Source: Microbulbifer sp. SAOS-129_SWC
Lineage (GTDB): Bacteria; Pseudomonadota; Gammaproteobacteria; Pseudomonadales; Cellvibrionaceae
Assembly (NCBI RefSeq): GCF_039696035.1
Contig: NZ_CP155567.1
Coordinates: 1,731,001 to 1,795,000 of the forward strand
Direction: 5' to 3'
Length of the DNA stretch: 64,000 nucleotides
Each line of letters starts with the position of its first letter. Positions within the stretch are counted from its first letter, which is position 1. The notes beneath the pieces are model-generated. The model saw only the letters and a list, made by a program, of their open reading frames with translations, had not been told where the DNA came from and did not search any database. Shown here one piece after another: positions 34,200-49,241 of this stretch. A program made the position numbers and the translations under genes.

Positions 34200-34628
34200 T
34201 CTGGTTCTCCCGCAATTGTGCTTTAAAGGCAGGGGGCGCCATGTGGGTTAAACCTGCGCGCCACTGCAGTTAGACTTGCTGCGCCGCTGTTTCTGCGCGA
34301 CGTTTCCGCTTTGGCCAAATTGTGATCGGCCAGTCGAGTCAGCCACTGGTTTTGTCACAAATGGTATTCAAACAATTGTTTGAATCTGGCTATACTAGAT
34401 CTTCCTGACTGTGCTGGGGAACTGCGTCACCGCTTCGCGGGCGCCGAACCGGACACAGCGAATAATTCGCCGGGTGCGAATTTGACCGACCGGTGCCGAT
34501 CTGCCCGTGGACTCGCGCGGGCGAATTTGTGCGGTGCTGGCTGGTCGAAGACAGGGCCACAGGACTGTGGTGCGACAAACCCCGACCCCGGGCTAACTCA
34601 TTCAGCCCCGAATAAAAGAGGTCAATCA
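34200..34628. other. Leader and promoter region of fadBA
   Basis: No gene is visible. The segment contains the PsrA-like palindrome and promoter boxes described separately, and a GC-rich leader of roughly 230 bases ahead of the FadB ATG with no marked structure. An in-frame upstream extension of fadB (from 34380) has no FadB homology and crosses the promoter. Confidence 0.5.
34366..34396 (+). promoter_or_regulatory. PsrA/FadR-type operator and -10 box of fadBA
   Basis: ATTCAAACAATTGTTTGAAT (34366-34385) is a perfect 20-bp palindrome. Its core, CAAAC-N4-GTTTG, resembles the PsrA operator of Pseudomonas. TATACT at 34391-34396 is a good -10, so the palindrome covers the -35 position, as expected for a repressor. 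PsrA releases DNA on binding long-chain acyl-CoA, which would induce beta-oxidation. Confidence 0.65.
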
Positions 34629-37987
<3,359 letters not shown>

Positions 37988-38025
37988 TCCGCCGGCGGCA
38001 GTCAATGTCGCTGGTTCGCTGCGGG

Positions 38026-38045
38026 AGGGCGCCTCAGGGCGCCCT
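38026..38045 (+). terminator. Hairpin downstream of fadA
   Basis: AGGGCGCC (38026-38033) pairs with GGCGCCCT (38038-38045) around TCAG. The downstream T-run is poor, so it is probably a weak terminator. Confidence 0.4.
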
Positions 38046-38190
38046 TCGTCTATCTGTTGCCCGGCCGCTGCACGGCATTTGTTGAAGCGCTTATGCGGCT
38101 GTGGCACAATCTGCTCCCCTCGTCGCCGGGACCCGCTGTTTTTGCAGTAAAGTGCAGAAATATCAAGGAGTTAGCGCCGAGGTGGGTTTC

Positions 38191-38275
<85 letters not shown>

Positions 38276-38527
38276 TCATTGAATTGCGCAGCTCCGCCTG
38301 CCCGCAGAGGGCAAGGTGCGGGCTGCTTGTATTTGGTTGATGACAGATTCCGCCGCGCGGAATCGATTCACAGCCAGAGGCGGCCGGCCGAATTTTCTCG
38401 GCGGCCGGGTAGAGAGTTGGCGCTGCGGCGCGCTGGCAACTTTAGCCTGGATCGATGATTTCAGGTTTAAATTTTAGAGAGCCCAAGGCGCTGCGGCGCG
38501 ATTAGAGAGAGTCTCACGAGGAATAAC
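38276..38527 (+). other. Spacer between tRNA-Leu and tig
   Basis: The spacer holds a hairpin, GCCCGCA (38300-38306) with TGCGGGC (38317-38323), that could end the tRNA transcript. The rest carries the presumed tig promoter. No gene is visible. Confidence 0.4.
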
Positions 38528-39841
38528 ATGCAGGTTTCCATCGAAACAACTTCCGGCCTGGAGCGTCGTCTTACGGTTAATTTGCCGGCGGAAATCGTCG
38601 ATCATGAAGTGGACAAGCGCCTCCAGCAGGCCGCCCAGAATGTGCGCCTGAACGGCTTCCGTAAGGGCAAGGTACCGATGAAGGTCGTGCGCCAGCGTTT
38701 CGGCGCGGGCGTTCGCCAGGAAGTCATCGGTGATGTCCTGGGTCGCACCTTCTACGACGCGGTACAGAAAGAAGACGTGAAGCCGGCAGGCCAGCCGAGC
38801 ATCGAAATCGTGAAGAGCGAGCCGGGCGAAAACCTGGAATACATCGCCACTTTCGAGGTGTACCCGGAAGTGGAGCTGATGGATCTGGCTGCCGTCAGCG
38901 TCGAGCGCCCGGTTGCTGAAGTGACCGACAAAGACGTCGACAACATGATCGACGTACTGCGCAAGCAGCAGCAGAGCTGGAAAGACACCAAGCGCAAGGC
39001 GCAGAAGGGCGATCGCGTTACCATCGATTTCGTCGGCCGCAAAGACGGTGAAGAGTTCGAAGGTGGCAAGGCCGAAGGTCAGCAGCTGGTACTGGGTTCC
39101 GGCCAGATGGTGCCGGGCTTTGAAGATGGCATTCTGGGTATGAAGCCGGGCGAAGAGAGCGACATCGACGTGACCTTCCCGGAAGATTACCAGGCGGAAG
39201 AACTGCGCGGTGCGGCAGTGACCTTCAACATCAAGGTGACCGCCTCCGAGAAGCCTGAGCTGCCGGCGCTGGACGAGGAGCTGTTCAAGTCCTACGGCGT
39301 GGAAGAGGGCGGCGAAGAGAAGTTCCGCGAAGAAGTGCGCAATAACATGCAGCGCGAGCTGAAAAATGCGGCCCTGAACAAGATCAAGACCCAGGTCATG
39401 GATCAGCTGTTCGAGAAGCACACTGTGGATCTGCCGGCGGCACTGATTGCCGGTGAGGTGCGCACCCTGCGCGGCCAGATGGTGCAGCAGTTCGGCGGCC
39501 AGATCAGTGCCGAAGATGCCGAGAAGATGCTGCCGGACACCATGTTCGAAGACCAGGCCAAGCGTCGTGTTGTACTGGGTCTGGTGGTCGGTGAAATCGT
39601 CAAGCAGAACAAGCTGTCTGTCGATGCCGATCGCGTCAAGGCCAAGGTTGAAGAGCTGGCCTCCACCTATCAGCAGCCGGAAGAAGTGGTCGAGTACTAC
39701 TACAACAACCGCGAGCTGTTGTCTGGTGTCGAGTCTGTCGTGCTGGAAGATCAGGTCGTTGACTTCGTTCTCGACACCGCTGAGGTGAAAGAGGTGAAGA
39801 GCAGCTACGACGACGTGATCAAGCCGCAACAACAGGGCTGA
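38528..39841 (+). CDS. tig: Trigger factor (ribosome-associated chaperone)
   Basis: The 437-residue protein has the three trigger-factor parts. The N-terminal ribosome-binding domain contains the signature GFRKGKVP (about residues 41-48). A FKBP-type PPIase domain (about 150-245) has [21 protein letters not shown] long alpha-helical C-terminal chaperone domain follows. It binds nascent chains at the ribosome exit tunnel. Length and gene order (followed by clpP and clpX) are standard for gammaproteobacteria. A GAGG site is upstream. Confidence 0.97.
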   Translation: MQVSIETTSGLERRLTVNLPAEIVDHEVDKRLQQAAQNVRLNGFRKGKVPMKVVRQRFGAGVRQEVIGDVLGRTFYDAVQKEDVKPAGQPSIEIVKSEPGENLEYIATFEVYPEVELMDLAAVSVERPVAEVTDKDVDNMIDVLRKQQQSWKDTKRKAQKGDRVTIDFVGRKDGEEFEGGKAEGQQLVLGSGQMVPGFEDGILGMKPGEESDIDVTFPEDYQAEELRGAAVTFNIKVTASEKPELPALDEELFKSYGVEEGGEEKFREEVRNNMQRELKNAALNKIKTQVMDQLFEKHTVDLPAALIAGEVRTLRGQMVQQFGGQISAEDAEKMLPDTMFEDQAKRRVVLGLVVGEIVKQNKLSVDADRVKAKVEELASTYQQPEEVVEYYYNNRELLSGVESVVLEDQVVDFVLDTAEVKEVKSSYDDVIKPQQQG

Positions 39842-40016
39842 TGCCCGCCGGTGGGCGGCTGCCAGCGCGCAGTCGCCCATCCTCTCCTACCTCCTTTCAG
39901 CCGGCTGGCTTTCTCGCGCCCGACCGGTTAAGCTCAGGAAAACCGAATTTTTCTGCCCCGGCCTTTCGCCGTGGGTCGTCTCGCCTAATACGCCACAAAA
40001 GGAAGCTACGGTATCT

Positions 40017-40658
40017 ATGGCACGATTTGATTTTTCCCCGTCCTCGATTGACCCGACCGCCTCTGGCCTCGTGCCGATGGTGGTGGAGCAGACTGCCCGC
40101 GGCGAGCGCTCTTTCGACATTTATTCACGTCTGCTGAAAGAGCGGGTGATTTTTATGGTGGGTCAGGTCGAAGACCATATGGCCAACCTGGTAGTGGCGC
40201 AGCTGCTGTTTCTGGAGGCGGAGAATCCCGACAAGGATATTCATCTCTACATCAACTCCCCCGGGGGGTCGGTGACTGCCGGCATGTCCATCTACGACAC
40301 CATGCAGTTCATCAAGCCGGATGTCAGCACCATGTGTATCGGCCAGGCCTGTAGCATGGGCGCTTTCCTGCTCACAGCGGGTGCCGAAGGCAAACGCTAC
40401 GCCACCCCGAACTCGCGCGTGATGATCCACCAGCCCAGTGGCGGTGCCCAGGGGCAGGCCAGTGACATTCACATCCACGCGCAGGAGATCCTCAAGATCC
40501 GCCACCGCCTGAACGAACTGATGGCCCATCACAGCGGCCGCAGCGTCCAGGACATCGAGCGGGACACCGAGCGCGACCACTTCCTCAGTGCCGACGAGGC
40601 CAAGGAGTACGGTCTTGTGGACGACGTTCTCGAGCGTCGCCAGCTGCAGGAAAAATAA
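40017..40658 (+). CDS. clpP: ATP-dependent Clp protease proteolytic subunit
   Basis: The 213-residue protein has the ClpP core starting [17 protein letters not shown]. The catalytic triad is visible as Ser in GQACSMGAF (about 110), His in MIHQPSGG (about 135) and Asp in ERDTERD. The residue before the catalytic Ser is Cys where most ClpPs have Ala. ClpP forms 14-mers that degrade unfolded proteins delivered by ClpX or ClpA. AAAGGAAG lies upstream. It is 175 bases downstream of tig and 169 bases before clpX. Confidence 0.97.
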   Translation: MARFDFSPSSIDPTASGLVPMVVEQTARGERSFDIYSRLLKERVIFMVGQVEDHMANLVVAQLLFLEAENPDKDIHLYINSPGGSVTAGMSIYDTMQFIKPDVSTMCIGQACSMGAFLLTAGAEGKRYATPNSRVMIHQPSGGAQGQASDIHIHAQEILKIRHRLNELMAHHSGRSVQDIERDTERDHFLSADEAKEYGLVDDVLERRQLQEK

Positions 40659-40827
40659 GACCAACCAGTTCACATTGATCACGATTCCCGGCCTGCGCCG
40701 GTCGGGAGCGTGTGGCCCCTTGATTGATAGCAATACAAAGGGCTTGAAAATCCCGCCAAAAGACAGCATCTTGCTAGGGAACACTGAAAAGCGGGGCCCG
40801 GCAGGCCGCAGACCACGGAGTAACTAG

Positions 40828-42117
<1,290 letters not shown>

Positions 42118-42150
42118 CAAGACCCGCCGGATTCCGCCAGGTTCGCAGAG

Positions 42151-42173
42151 AAGCCCCGCAAGGGGCTTTTTTT
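42151..42173 (+). terminator. Rho-independent terminator after clpX
   Basis: AAGCCCC (42151-42157) pairs with GGGGCTT (42162-42168) around GCAA, and a seven-T run ends at 42173. It separates clpX from lon. Confidence 0.92.
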
Positions 42174-42281
42174 ATATCGACGGCTGACTGGTTCTCCCGC
42201 ACCGGATTTGTCGGCGGTCGTGTTGTAGCGCCTGCCGCCGGGTCCAAATCCGCCTCGGCACGAATTCGCCGTTAGATTAGA

Positions 42282-42311
42282 CTTGTATTCCAGTCACCGC
42301 TCCCCCATCTA
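42282..42311 (+). promoter_or_regulatory. Sigma-32-type promoter of lon
   Basis: CTTGTAT (42282-42288) and CCCCATCTA (42303-42311) are 14 bases apart. The -10 is a perfect sigma-32 match and the -35 a partial one. It lies about 95 bases upstream of the lon ATG. Confidence 0.65.
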
Positions 42312-42405
42312 GTAGACCAAGCGGTGGCAAAAATTCACCGCAAGGTTTCAAGCTGCAGCCGAGTTGCCGCGTCAATACCCCAGTGATCGGGCCGAGAGGA
42401 GTTCT

Positions 42406-44811
42406 ATGGATCAGCCATCCGACACCAAACTTGAGTTTCCGCTGTTGCCGCTGCGCGATGTGGTCGTCTATCCGCACATGGTGATCCCGCTGTTTGTCGG
42501 CCGGGAAAAGTCCATCGATGCGCTGGAAGAGGCGATGCGCAGCGACAAGCAGGTGCTTCTGGTCGCACAGCGCAAGGCGTCGGAAGACGATCCGGGTGCC
42601 GACGACATTTATCGCGTGGGCACAGTCGCCAGCGTATTGCAGCTGCTCAAATTGCCGGACGGCACCGTCAAGGTGCTGGTGGAAGGCAGTCAGCGGGTGA
42701 AGATCAACGAAGTGCAAGACGGCGAGGGGCATTATCGCGCCACCGTCGAGCCGATGGAAACCGAAGAGCTGCCCGAAGCGGAGGCCGAAGCGCTGGTGCG
42801 CTCTGCCATGTCGCAATTCGAGCAGTATGTTTCCGTGAGCAAAAAGGTGCCGAACGAGGTGATTACCTCGCTCTCCGGCATCGACGAGCCCGGTCGCCTG
42901 GCGGATACCATCGCCGCACATATGTCTCTGGAGCTGCAGCAGAAGCAGGAACTGCTCGAGACCGCCAGCGTCAAGGAACGCCTTGAGCACCTGCTCGGCC
43001 TGATGGATTCCGAGATAGACCTGATCCAAGTGGAAAAGCGCATTCGCGGGCGTGTCAAAAAGCAGATGGAGAAGAGCCAGCGCGAGTACTACCTGAATGA
43101 GCAGATGAAAGCCATTCAGAAAGAGTTGGGCGAAATTACCGAAGAGCCCAATGAAGTCGAAGAGCTGGAGAAAAAAATTGCCGAGTCCGGCATGAGCGCG
43201 GAAGCGGAAAAGAAAACCCGTGCCGAGCTCGCCAAGCTGAAAATGATGTCGCCGATGTCGGCGGAGGCCTCGGTACTGCGCAGCTATATCGACTGGATGC
43301 TGAGCGTGCCGTGGAAAAAAGCCAGTCGCGTGCGCCACGACCTGAAGAAGGCCGAAGAAATTCTCGACAGGGATCACTACGGTCTGAAGGAAGTCAAAGA
43401 GCGCATCCTCGAATACCTGGCGGTGCAGAAGCGGGTCAAGAAGGTCAAGGGACCGATCCTGTGCCTGGTGGGCCCGCCCGGTGTGGGCAAGACTTCCCTC
43501 GGGCAGTCGGTGGCGCGCGCCACCAACCGCAAGTATGTGCGTATGGCGCTCGGCGGTGTGCGGGACGAGGCAGAGATTCGCGGCCACCGCCGTACCTATA
43601 TCGGCTCGCTGCCCGGCAAACTGATCCAGAAAATCTCCAAGATCGGGGTCAAAAACCCGCTGTTCCTGCTCGACGAAGTCGACAAGATGGGTATGGATCA
43701 CCGCGGCGATCCGGCTTCGGCACTGCTTGAGGTGCTGGACCCGGAGCAAAACAAGAGCTTCAACGATCACTACCTCGAAGTGGATTACGATCTCTCCGAT
43801 GTCATGTTCGTGTGCACATCCAACTCGATGAATATTCCCGGGCCGCTGCTCGACCGTATGGAGGTCATTCGTCTGCCCGGTTACACCGAAGACGAGAAAG
43901 TGAATATCGCCCAGCGTTACCTGGTGCCCAAGCAGCGCAAAGCCAACGGGCTGAAGGATGACGAGCTTTCGCTGTCGGACGAAACCGTACGCGATATCGT
44001 GCGTTACTACACCCGCGAGGCCGGCGTACGCGGTCTCGACCGCGAGATTGCGAAAATTTGCCGCAAGGTCGTGACCGAGCATGTGCGCAGTGCCACGACC
44101 GCCAAGGCGAAGGTGGTACCCGAACAGCTCGAGGATCTGCTGGGCGTACGCAAGTTCGATTTCGGCCGCGCCGAGGAGGAGAACAAGATCGGTCAGGTGA
44201 CCGGCCTCGCGTGGACCGAGGTGGGTGGCGAACTGCTCACCATCGAGGCGTCGGCAGTGCCCGGCAAGGGGCACATGATCAAGACCGGCTCTCTCGGCGA
44301 TGTCATGCAGGAGTCTATTCAGGCCGCGCTCACCGTGGTGCGGGCGCGGGCCCAATCACTGGGTATTGCGCCGGATTTCCACGAGACGCGCGATATCCAT
44401 ATCCATGTGCCGGAGGGGGCGACTCCCAAAGATGGCCCCTCGGCGGGCATCGCCATGTGCACCGCCTTTGCCTCTGTGTTGACCGGTATTCCGGTGCGCT
44501 CGGATGTGGCGATGACCGGCGAAATTACCCTGCGCGGAGAAGTTTTACGTATCGGTGGTCTGAAGGAGAAGTTGCTCGCTGCGCACCGCGGTGGCATCCA
44601 GACGGTGCTGATCCCTGCGGACAACGAGCGCGACCTGAAAGATATTCCGGACAATATCCTGCAAGACCTGGTGATCAAGCCGGTCAAGTGGATCGATCAG
44701 GTACTGGAGCTGGCGCTGGAGCACAAACCCCAGTCACTGACGGATGAAGAGTATTCCGCGCTGCAAAAGAAGGCGGAGGAGCGCTCGCAGCGCTCGATGC
44801 GCACGCACTGA
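42406..44811 (+). CDS. lon: Endopeptidase La (Lon protease)
   Basis: The ATG at 42406 with GAGAGGAG five bases upstream gives 801 residues. The N-terminal LON substrate domain (about 10-200) begins [20 protein letters not shown]. The AAA+ domain has Walker A GPPGVGKT (about 355), and a C-terminal serine-lysine protease domain carries the catalytic Ser in PKDGPSAG (about 679) and Lys in [14 protein letters not shown] (about 722). It degrades misfolded and regulatory proteins in the cytoplasm. A sigma-32-type promoter fits heat induction. Confidence 0.97.
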   Translation: MDQPSDTKLEFPLLPLRDVVVYPHMVIPLFVGREKSIDALEEAMRSDKQVLLVAQRKASEDDPGADDIYRVGTVASVLQLLKLPDGTVKVLVEGSQRVKINEVQDGEGHYRATVEPMETEELPEAEAEALVRSAMSQFEQYVSVSKKVPNEVITSLSGIDEPGRLADTIAAHMSLELQQKQELLETASVKERLEHLLGLMDSEIDLIQVEKRIRGRVKKQMEKSQREYYLNEQMKAIQKELGEITEEPNEVEELEKKIAESGMSAEAEKKTRAELAKLKMMSPMSAEASVLRSYIDWMLSVPWKKASRVRHDLKKAEEILDRDHYGLKEVKERILEYLAVQKRVKKVKGPILCLVGPPGVGKTSLGQSVARATNRKYVRMALGGVRDEAEIRGHRRTYIGSLPGKLIQKISKIGVKNPLFLLDEVDKMGMDHRGDPASALLEVLDPEQNKSFNDHYLEVDYDLSDVMFVCTSNSMNIPGPLLDRMEVIRLPGYTEDEKVNIAQRYLVPKQRKANGLKDDELSLSDETVRDIVRYYTREAGVRGLDREIAKICRKVVTEHVRSATTAKAKVVPEQLEDLLGVRKFDFGRAEEENKIGQVTGLAWTEVGGELLTIEASAVPGKGHMIKTGSLGDVMQESIQAALTVVRARAQSLGIAPDFHETRDIHIHVPEGATPKDGPSAGIAMCTAFASVLTGIPVRSDVAMTGEITLRGEVLRIGGLKEKLLAAHRGGIQTVLIPADNERDLKDIPDNILQDLVIKPVKWIDQVLELALEHKPQSLTDEEYSALQKKAEERSQRSMRTH

Positions 44812-44916
44812 CCGAACCTGCGGCGGGGGCTTATGCCCCTGCCGGCTAAAAAATAATCTGTCTGTGGCAAAAGCTGCTGCAGATTTGTGCAACTGCCCGG
44901 AAACCCGCATGGTTCC

Positions 44917-44945
44917 TTGACCCGCTATCGGGCAGTTGGTATAAA
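44917..44945 (+). promoter_or_regulatory. Strong sigma-70 promoter of hupB with flanking inverted repeat
   Basis: TTGACC (44917-44922) and TATAAA (44940-44945) are 17 bases apart, close to the sigma-70 consensus. AACTGCCCG (44891-44899) and CGGGCAGTT (44929-44937) are perfect 9-bp inverted repeats; the right copy lies between the -35 and -10 boxes. Confidence 0.75.
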
Positions 44946-45056
44946 ACGTGGCTTATTGGCCGGCGCCAAATTCGCCGGTGAACGATGGCTCGAACGCACA
45001 GGCGCCCCCAGGCGGGTCGCCCGAAACATATCTAGAAAAGAACAGAGGGATTAAGC

Positions 45057-45329
45057 GTGAATAAGTCCGAACTGATTGAAGCGATTGCCGCATCTGCAGA
45101 TATTCCGAAAGCAGCCGCAGGCCGTGCTCTGGACGCAATGGTCGACAGCATCACTGGCGCCCTGAAAGAGGGTGATCAGGTAGCCCTGGTTGGTTTCGGT
45201 ACCTTCGCTGTTAAGGAGCGCGCAGCCCGCACTGGCCGCAACCCGCGCACCGGCGATCCGATTGAAATCGCAGCAGCAAAAATCCCGAACTTCAAGGCCG
45301 GTAAAGCTCTGAAAGACGCGGTAAATTAA
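45057..45329 (+). CDS. hupB: DNA-binding protein HU (beta-type)
   Basis: A GTG start preceded by GAGGG gives the 90-residue length usual for HU. The N-terminal [20 protein letters not shown] helix pair and the DNA-binding arm motif [16 protein letters not shown] are diagnostic. It is a nucleoid-associated dimer that bends DNA. The position between lon and ppiD is conserved in gammaproteobacteria and supports the beta-type name. A strong promoter and a terminator bracket the gene. Confidence 0.95.
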   Translation: MNKSELIEAIAASADIPKAAAGRALDAMVDSITGALKEGDQVALVGFGTFAVKERAARTGRNPRTGDPIEIAAAKIPNFKAGKALKDAVN

Positions 45330-45360
45330 TAAGCCTCGTATTTCAGCCAAAGCTTCAAAG

Positions 45361-45388
45361 AGGCGTATCACCCGGATGCGCCTTTTTT
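45361..45388 (+). terminator. Rho-independent terminator after hupB
   Basis: AGGCGTATC (45361-45369) pairs with GATGCGCCT (45375-45383) with one wobble, followed by a T-run to 45388. It separates hupB from ppiD. Confidence 0.85.
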
Positions 45389-45480
45389 GTATCTGGCGTA
45401 CACCTGCGGTTGGATATAGAGAGGACCGTAGCGGTACAACCCAATAATTTTTCAAGATTTAACTTTTTTCGGAGCTGAGC

Positions 45481-47367
45481 ATGCTTCAGTCCATGCGAGA
45501 CAACCTGAAAGGTATCGGCGCCATCATTGTCGCTGCCTTTTTTGGTTTCATTATGGTCGTCGGGGGAATTGATTTTTTCCGGGGCGCGAGTGGCGGTTCG
45601 GCCGATGCCGTCGCGGAAGTGAACGGCAAAAAGATCACCGACATGGATTTGCAGCGGGCAATCCAGAGTCGCCAGAACATGATCCGCAGTCAATTTGGTG
45701 ATCAGGTACCGGCGGACCTCATCAGTGAAGAGAAACTGCGCGCCCCGGTTCTCAAGCAACTGGTGACCAGTTCGGTCATGCGCCAGGCGGCGCGGGACAG
45801 CGGTATGGTGATGAGCTCCGCTATCGTCAATCGCGAGATCACGCAGATTCCCGCATTTCAGGTAGATGGCAAGTTTAATCTCCAGCGCTATCGCGATGGC
45901 CTGCGTCGTCTGGGTTACAACACGGCGTCCTTCCCCAAGACCATGGAGCGCGACCTGATACTGCAACAGTTCGCCGACAGCGTCAGCGACAGTGCCTTCA
46001 CTACCCGCGCCGACGCCAACCAGATCGTCGCCCTGTCGATGGAAGAGCGGGATTTCGATTACGCGGTGCTGCCGGTTAAAGGCCTGCTGGGCGATATGAA
46101 GGTCAGTGACAGCGAGATCGAGGACTACTACAAGTCGCATCAGGCTGAATTCAAGCGCCCCGAACAGGTGGCGATTGAATACATCGAGCTGAAACCGAGC
46201 CTGTTCGCCGCCAATGTCGATGTGTCCGAAGCCGACGTGCGCGCTCAGTACGAGCAGGAAGCCGCGAACTTTCAGGCCAAGCCGCGCCGTCACGCCGCGC
46301 ATATCCTGATTGAAAACAGCGACGCGAAGAAGATCGCGGAAGTGCAGAGCAAGCTGGATGCGGGTGAGGACTTCGCCAAGCTGGCAAAAACCTACTCCGA
46401 CGACCTGGGTTCCAGTGAGGCGGGAGGTGATCTCGGCTTTACCACTGGTGACGTTTTCCCGGAAGATTTTGAAAAGGCCCTGGCCTCCCTGAAAGTCGGC
46501 CAGGTATCCGCGCCGGTCAAGACGGATGCGGGCACGCACTTTATCAAGCTGCTCGGCGTAGAAGGTACCAAGGTGCCGACTTATGCAGAGCGCAAGGCAG
46601 CCATTTCAGAGCGTTTGCGCAACGCCCAGGCGGAACAGCAATTTGTCGATGCGCTGAGCCGTGTGGCGGACCTGACCTACAACGCTGACACCCTCAAGGG
46701 GCCGGCCGAGGAGCTGGGAGTACCGCTGGAAACCACCGCGCCGTTCAGCCGCGATGGCGGCACTGGTATCGCATCCAACAGCAAGGTGATCGGCGCAGCT
46801 TTCTCTCCAGAGGTCATGCTCGACGGCAATACCTCCGAAGTGCTGAATCTCGGCAACGACGATGCTGTCGTGCTGCGGGTCACCGAGCACAAGGAAGCCG
46901 GCACCTATCCGCTGGAGGAAGTGCGCGACAAAATCGTTGATCGCCTCAAGCGCGACAAGGCCAGCCAGCAGTTGGCGGCAAGTGCCAAGGCGCTGGGCAA
47001 GCAGCTGGAAGACGGCGGCGACTTTGCCAAACTGGCCAAGGCCCAGAACCTGACCATGGAAACCGCCGACAATACCCGTCGCGGCGGCTTCGGCCAGCGC
47101 GGTGAGATCATCACCCACGCTTTCACCATGAAGGCGCCCGGTTCGCGCGGTAGCCTGGTAAGCACTTTTGCCACCGGTGACGGCGATCAGGTGGTATTGC
47201 GCTTGCGCGCGGTACGCCCGGGTAATCTGGGTCAACAGAGCAGCGAACAGCGCGCCGCGCTGCTGCAGCAGCTGTCCTCCGCCAGCGGCCGTGCCGAACT
47301 GGCAGCGGTACAGAGCTATCTGTCCGGCAAGGCGGATATTGAAATGACGGAAAAGGGCAAGCAATAA
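45481..47367 (+). CDS. ppiD: Periplasmic folding chaperone PpiD (SurA-N/parvulin family)
   Basis: The 628-residue protein has one N-terminal transmembrane helix (about 12-32) anchoring it in the inner membrane. A SurA-like N-terminal chaperone region follows, then a parvulin domain around 265-360 (RRHAAHILI, AKTYSDDLGSSEAGGDLG), then an extended C-terminal part. It helps fold exported proteins near the Sec translocon. Length and position after hupB match PpiD. It is closed by a bidirectional terminator. Confidence 0.93.
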   Translation: MLQSMRDNLKGIGAIIVAAFFGFIMVVGGIDFFRGASGGSADAVAEVNGKKITDMDLQRAIQSRQNMIRSQFGDQVPADLISEEKLRAPVLKQLVTSSVMRQAARDSGMVMSSAIVNREITQIPAFQVDGKFNLQRYRDGLRRLGYNTASFPKTMERDLILQQFADSVSDSAFTTRADANQIVALSMEERDFDYAVLPVKGLLGDMKVSDSEIEDYYKSHQAEFKRPEQVAIEYIELKPSLFAANVDVSEADVRAQYEQEAANFQAKPRRHAAHILIENSDAKKIAEVQSKLDAGEDFAKLAKTYSDDLGSSEAGGDLGFTTGDVFPEDFEKALASLKVGQVSAPVKTDAGTHFIKLLGVEGTKVPTYAERKAAISERLRNAQAEQQFVDALSRVADLTYNADTLKGPAEELGVPLETTAPFSRDGGTGIASNSKVIGAAFSPEVMLDGNTSEVLNLGNDDAVVLRVTEHKEAGTYPLEEVRDKIVDRLKRDKASQQLAASAKALGKQLEDGGDFAKLAKAQNLTMETADNTRRGGFGQRGEIITHAFTMKAPGSRGSLVSTFATGDGDQVVLRLRAVRPGNLGQQSSEQRAALLQQLSSASGRAELAAVQSYLSGKADIEMTEKGKQ

Positions 47368-47406
47368 TTGCCCGCCCCGACCGGGGTAAGCCCCGGTCGA
47401 CGGCAT

Positions 47407-47437
47407 AAAAAAAGCCCGCATCAAGCGGGCTTTTTTT
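47407..47437. terminator. Bidirectional terminator between ppiD and mltD
   Basis: A-run plus GCCCGC (to 47419) pairs with GCGGGC plus a seven-T run (47425-47437). It serves ppiD on the plus strand and mltD on the minus strand. Confidence 0.9.
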
Positions 47438-47498
47438 ATGGGCTGGATTTTATTCCCGCAGGTTGGCCTGTCTGGCCAGCCGCTGCGGAGAGCCTTGG

Positions 47499-49049
47499 TC
47501 AGCCGCTCGCGGCGCTGTCTACAAACAGGGTCAGTTGTTGGCCCGGCTGCAGGTAGGTGGACTTGCTGATCCGGTTCCAGCGCAGGATGTCGCTGATTTC
47601 CAGGCTGAATTTCCTGGCGATGCGGTAGAGCGAATCGCCGCTGCGCACCCGGTAGGACAGCTTGCGGGTGGTGCGGCTGTCACCGCCGCCGCTGGTGTAG
47701 GCCACCAGTTTGTGGCCGGGACGCAGGGTGTCACCGGGCGCCATATTGTTCCAGCGGGCCAGTTGGCGCACGCTCACTTTCAGGTTGCGGGAGATATCCC
47801 ACAGCGTGTCGCCGGGGTTCACGGTATAGCGTACCTTGCGGCCACTGCCGGAGGACTGGCGGCGCTTGACGCGCTGATCCAGGGCGTAGGCGTACTGGGC
47901 GGCCGGAACCGAGGCGCTGGGAATCAATAGCTCGTGCCCGGCGCGGATACTGTTGCCGCGCAGCTTGTTGCTGTCGCGGATGGCGGCGACGGTCGTTTCG
48001 TAGTGACGAGCGATGGTGGACAGGGTATCGCCGCGGCGGATCTTGTAGCGTTGCCAGCTGACCCGCTGGTCTTTCGGCAGCTTCTCCAGTGCGGCCTCAA
48101 ACGCCTCACTCTTGTCGATCGGTACCAGCAATTCGTGATCGCCATTGGGATCGGTGGCCCAGCGGTTGAAACCGGGGTTCAGCAGGTAAAGCTCTTCGAT
48201 CTCCACGCCCGCCAGGTCCGCGGCCTGGGCCAGATCGATCTGGCTGCCGACGTCCACGGTGGCGTAGTAGGGCTTGTTGGGAATATCGAACAGCGGCACA
48301 TTGTAGTAGTCGGGGCGTGCAACCACCTCGGCCAGGGCCAGTAACTGGGGCACATAGCGCTTGGTCTCGCGCGGCAGTTTCAGGTCCCAGAAGCTGGTGC
48401 CGAGGCCTTTGCGTTTGTTGCGCTCCACGGCGCGGCTTACCGTGCCTTCGCCGGCGTTGTAGGCGGCCAGGGCGAGGTCCCAGCGGCCGTCGAAGCGCTG
48501 TGACAGATATGAGAAATACTTGATTGCCGCGCGGGTGGACTCGTCCACGTCGCGGCGACCGTCGTACCACCAGTTCTGGTGCAAGCCGAAGTGACGACCG
48601 GTGGCAGGAATGAACTGCCACATACCGGACGCGCGCGCGTGCGAGTAGGCAAACGGGTCGTAGGCGCTCTCGATGATCGGCAGCAGGGCCAGTTCCGCCG
48701 GCAGATTGGCCTGCTCGAGCAGCTGCGCGACGTGATAGATGTAGCGGCGGGAGCGCTCGGTAACCCGGGACATATAGGCTTCATTGCGCGAAAAGTAGGC
48801 AATGTAGTCTTTGACCTGAGGCTGATCCACATGGCGATCCAGGCGGAAATTGCGCCGCAGGCGCTCCCAGATGTCCGCAGGCGGCTGTGGCCGCACGACG
48901 GGAGAGGGGCTGACGCTCTTCTCCGGGGCATCCACAAGTTGATTGGCCTGGGCTATCGGTCCCTGTTGCGCAGCGCTCTTGTCGGGCATCTGCGCACAGG
49001 CCCCCACTGCCGCTGCCAGTACTGCAACGGCAAACTTTTTATGAACCAT
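47499..49049 (-). CDS. mltD: Membrane-bound lytic murein transglycosylase D with LysM repeats
   Basis: The ATG at 49049 gives 516 residues beginning with a lipoprotein signal (lipobox V-G-A-C, Cys 18); an ATG 11 codons upstream is less lipoprotein-like. The GH23 transglycosylase domain (about 100-250) contains the catalytic Glu in IIESAYDP, followed by SHARASGMWQFIPATG and LALAAYNAGEG. Three LysM peptidoglycan-binding repeats lie at about 331-375, 402-446 and 461-505. It cleaves glycan strands to 1,6-anhydro products in the periplasm. The neighbours gloB, rnhA and dnaQ match the order in Pseudomonas and E. coli. Confidence 0.95.
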   Translation of the reverse strand: MVHKKFAVAVLAAAVGACAQMPDKSAAQQGPIAQANQLVDAPEKSVSPSPVVRPQPPADIWERLRRNFRLDRHVDQPQVKDYIAYFSRNEAYMSRVTERSRRYIYHVAQLLEQANLPAELALLPIIESAYDPFAYSHARASGMWQFIPATGRHFGLHQNWWYDGRRDVDESTRAAIKYFSYLSQRFDGRWDLALAAYNAGEGTVSRAVERNKRKGLGTSFWDLKLPRETKRYVPQLLALAEVVARPDYYNVPLFDIPNKPYYATVDVGSQIDLAQAADLAGVEIEELYLLNPGFNRWATDPNGDHELLVPIDKSEAFEAALEKLPKDQRVSWQRYKIRRGDTLSTIARHYETTVAAIRDSNKLRGNSIRAGHELLIPSASVPAAQYAYALDQRVKRRQSSGSGRKVRYTVNPGDTLWDISRNLKVSVRQLARWNNMAPGDTLRPGHKLVAYTSGGGDSRTTRKLSYRVRSGDSLYRIARKFSLEISDILRWNRISKSTYLQPGQQLTLFVDSAASG

Positions 49050-49241
49050 GCTGGTTTCCGCGAGTCGTTCTTTTAATGTCAAGACCCAGGCGGCGAATAA
49101 TTCGTCTTACACCTGAGCTTTTCGTTGTAATTGTCTGATTCTAAAGAGGGTGGTTAGTTTCGGTCAATGAAAGTTGGTTAGTTTTCACGCAAAAATTTAC
49201 CCTGGGTGCTGTGGCGGCAGGCTTTTCTGGTTAAAAAATGA

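Noticed and set aside
40743..40772. Sigma-32 promoter for clpX
   Set aside because: CTTGAAA is a perfect -35, but the -10 candidate CAGCATCTT matches poorly, so it was not listed as a feature.
42277..44355. 692-codon minus-strand frame opposite lon
   Set aside because: It is an antisense shadow; the Lon motifs on the plus strand are complete.
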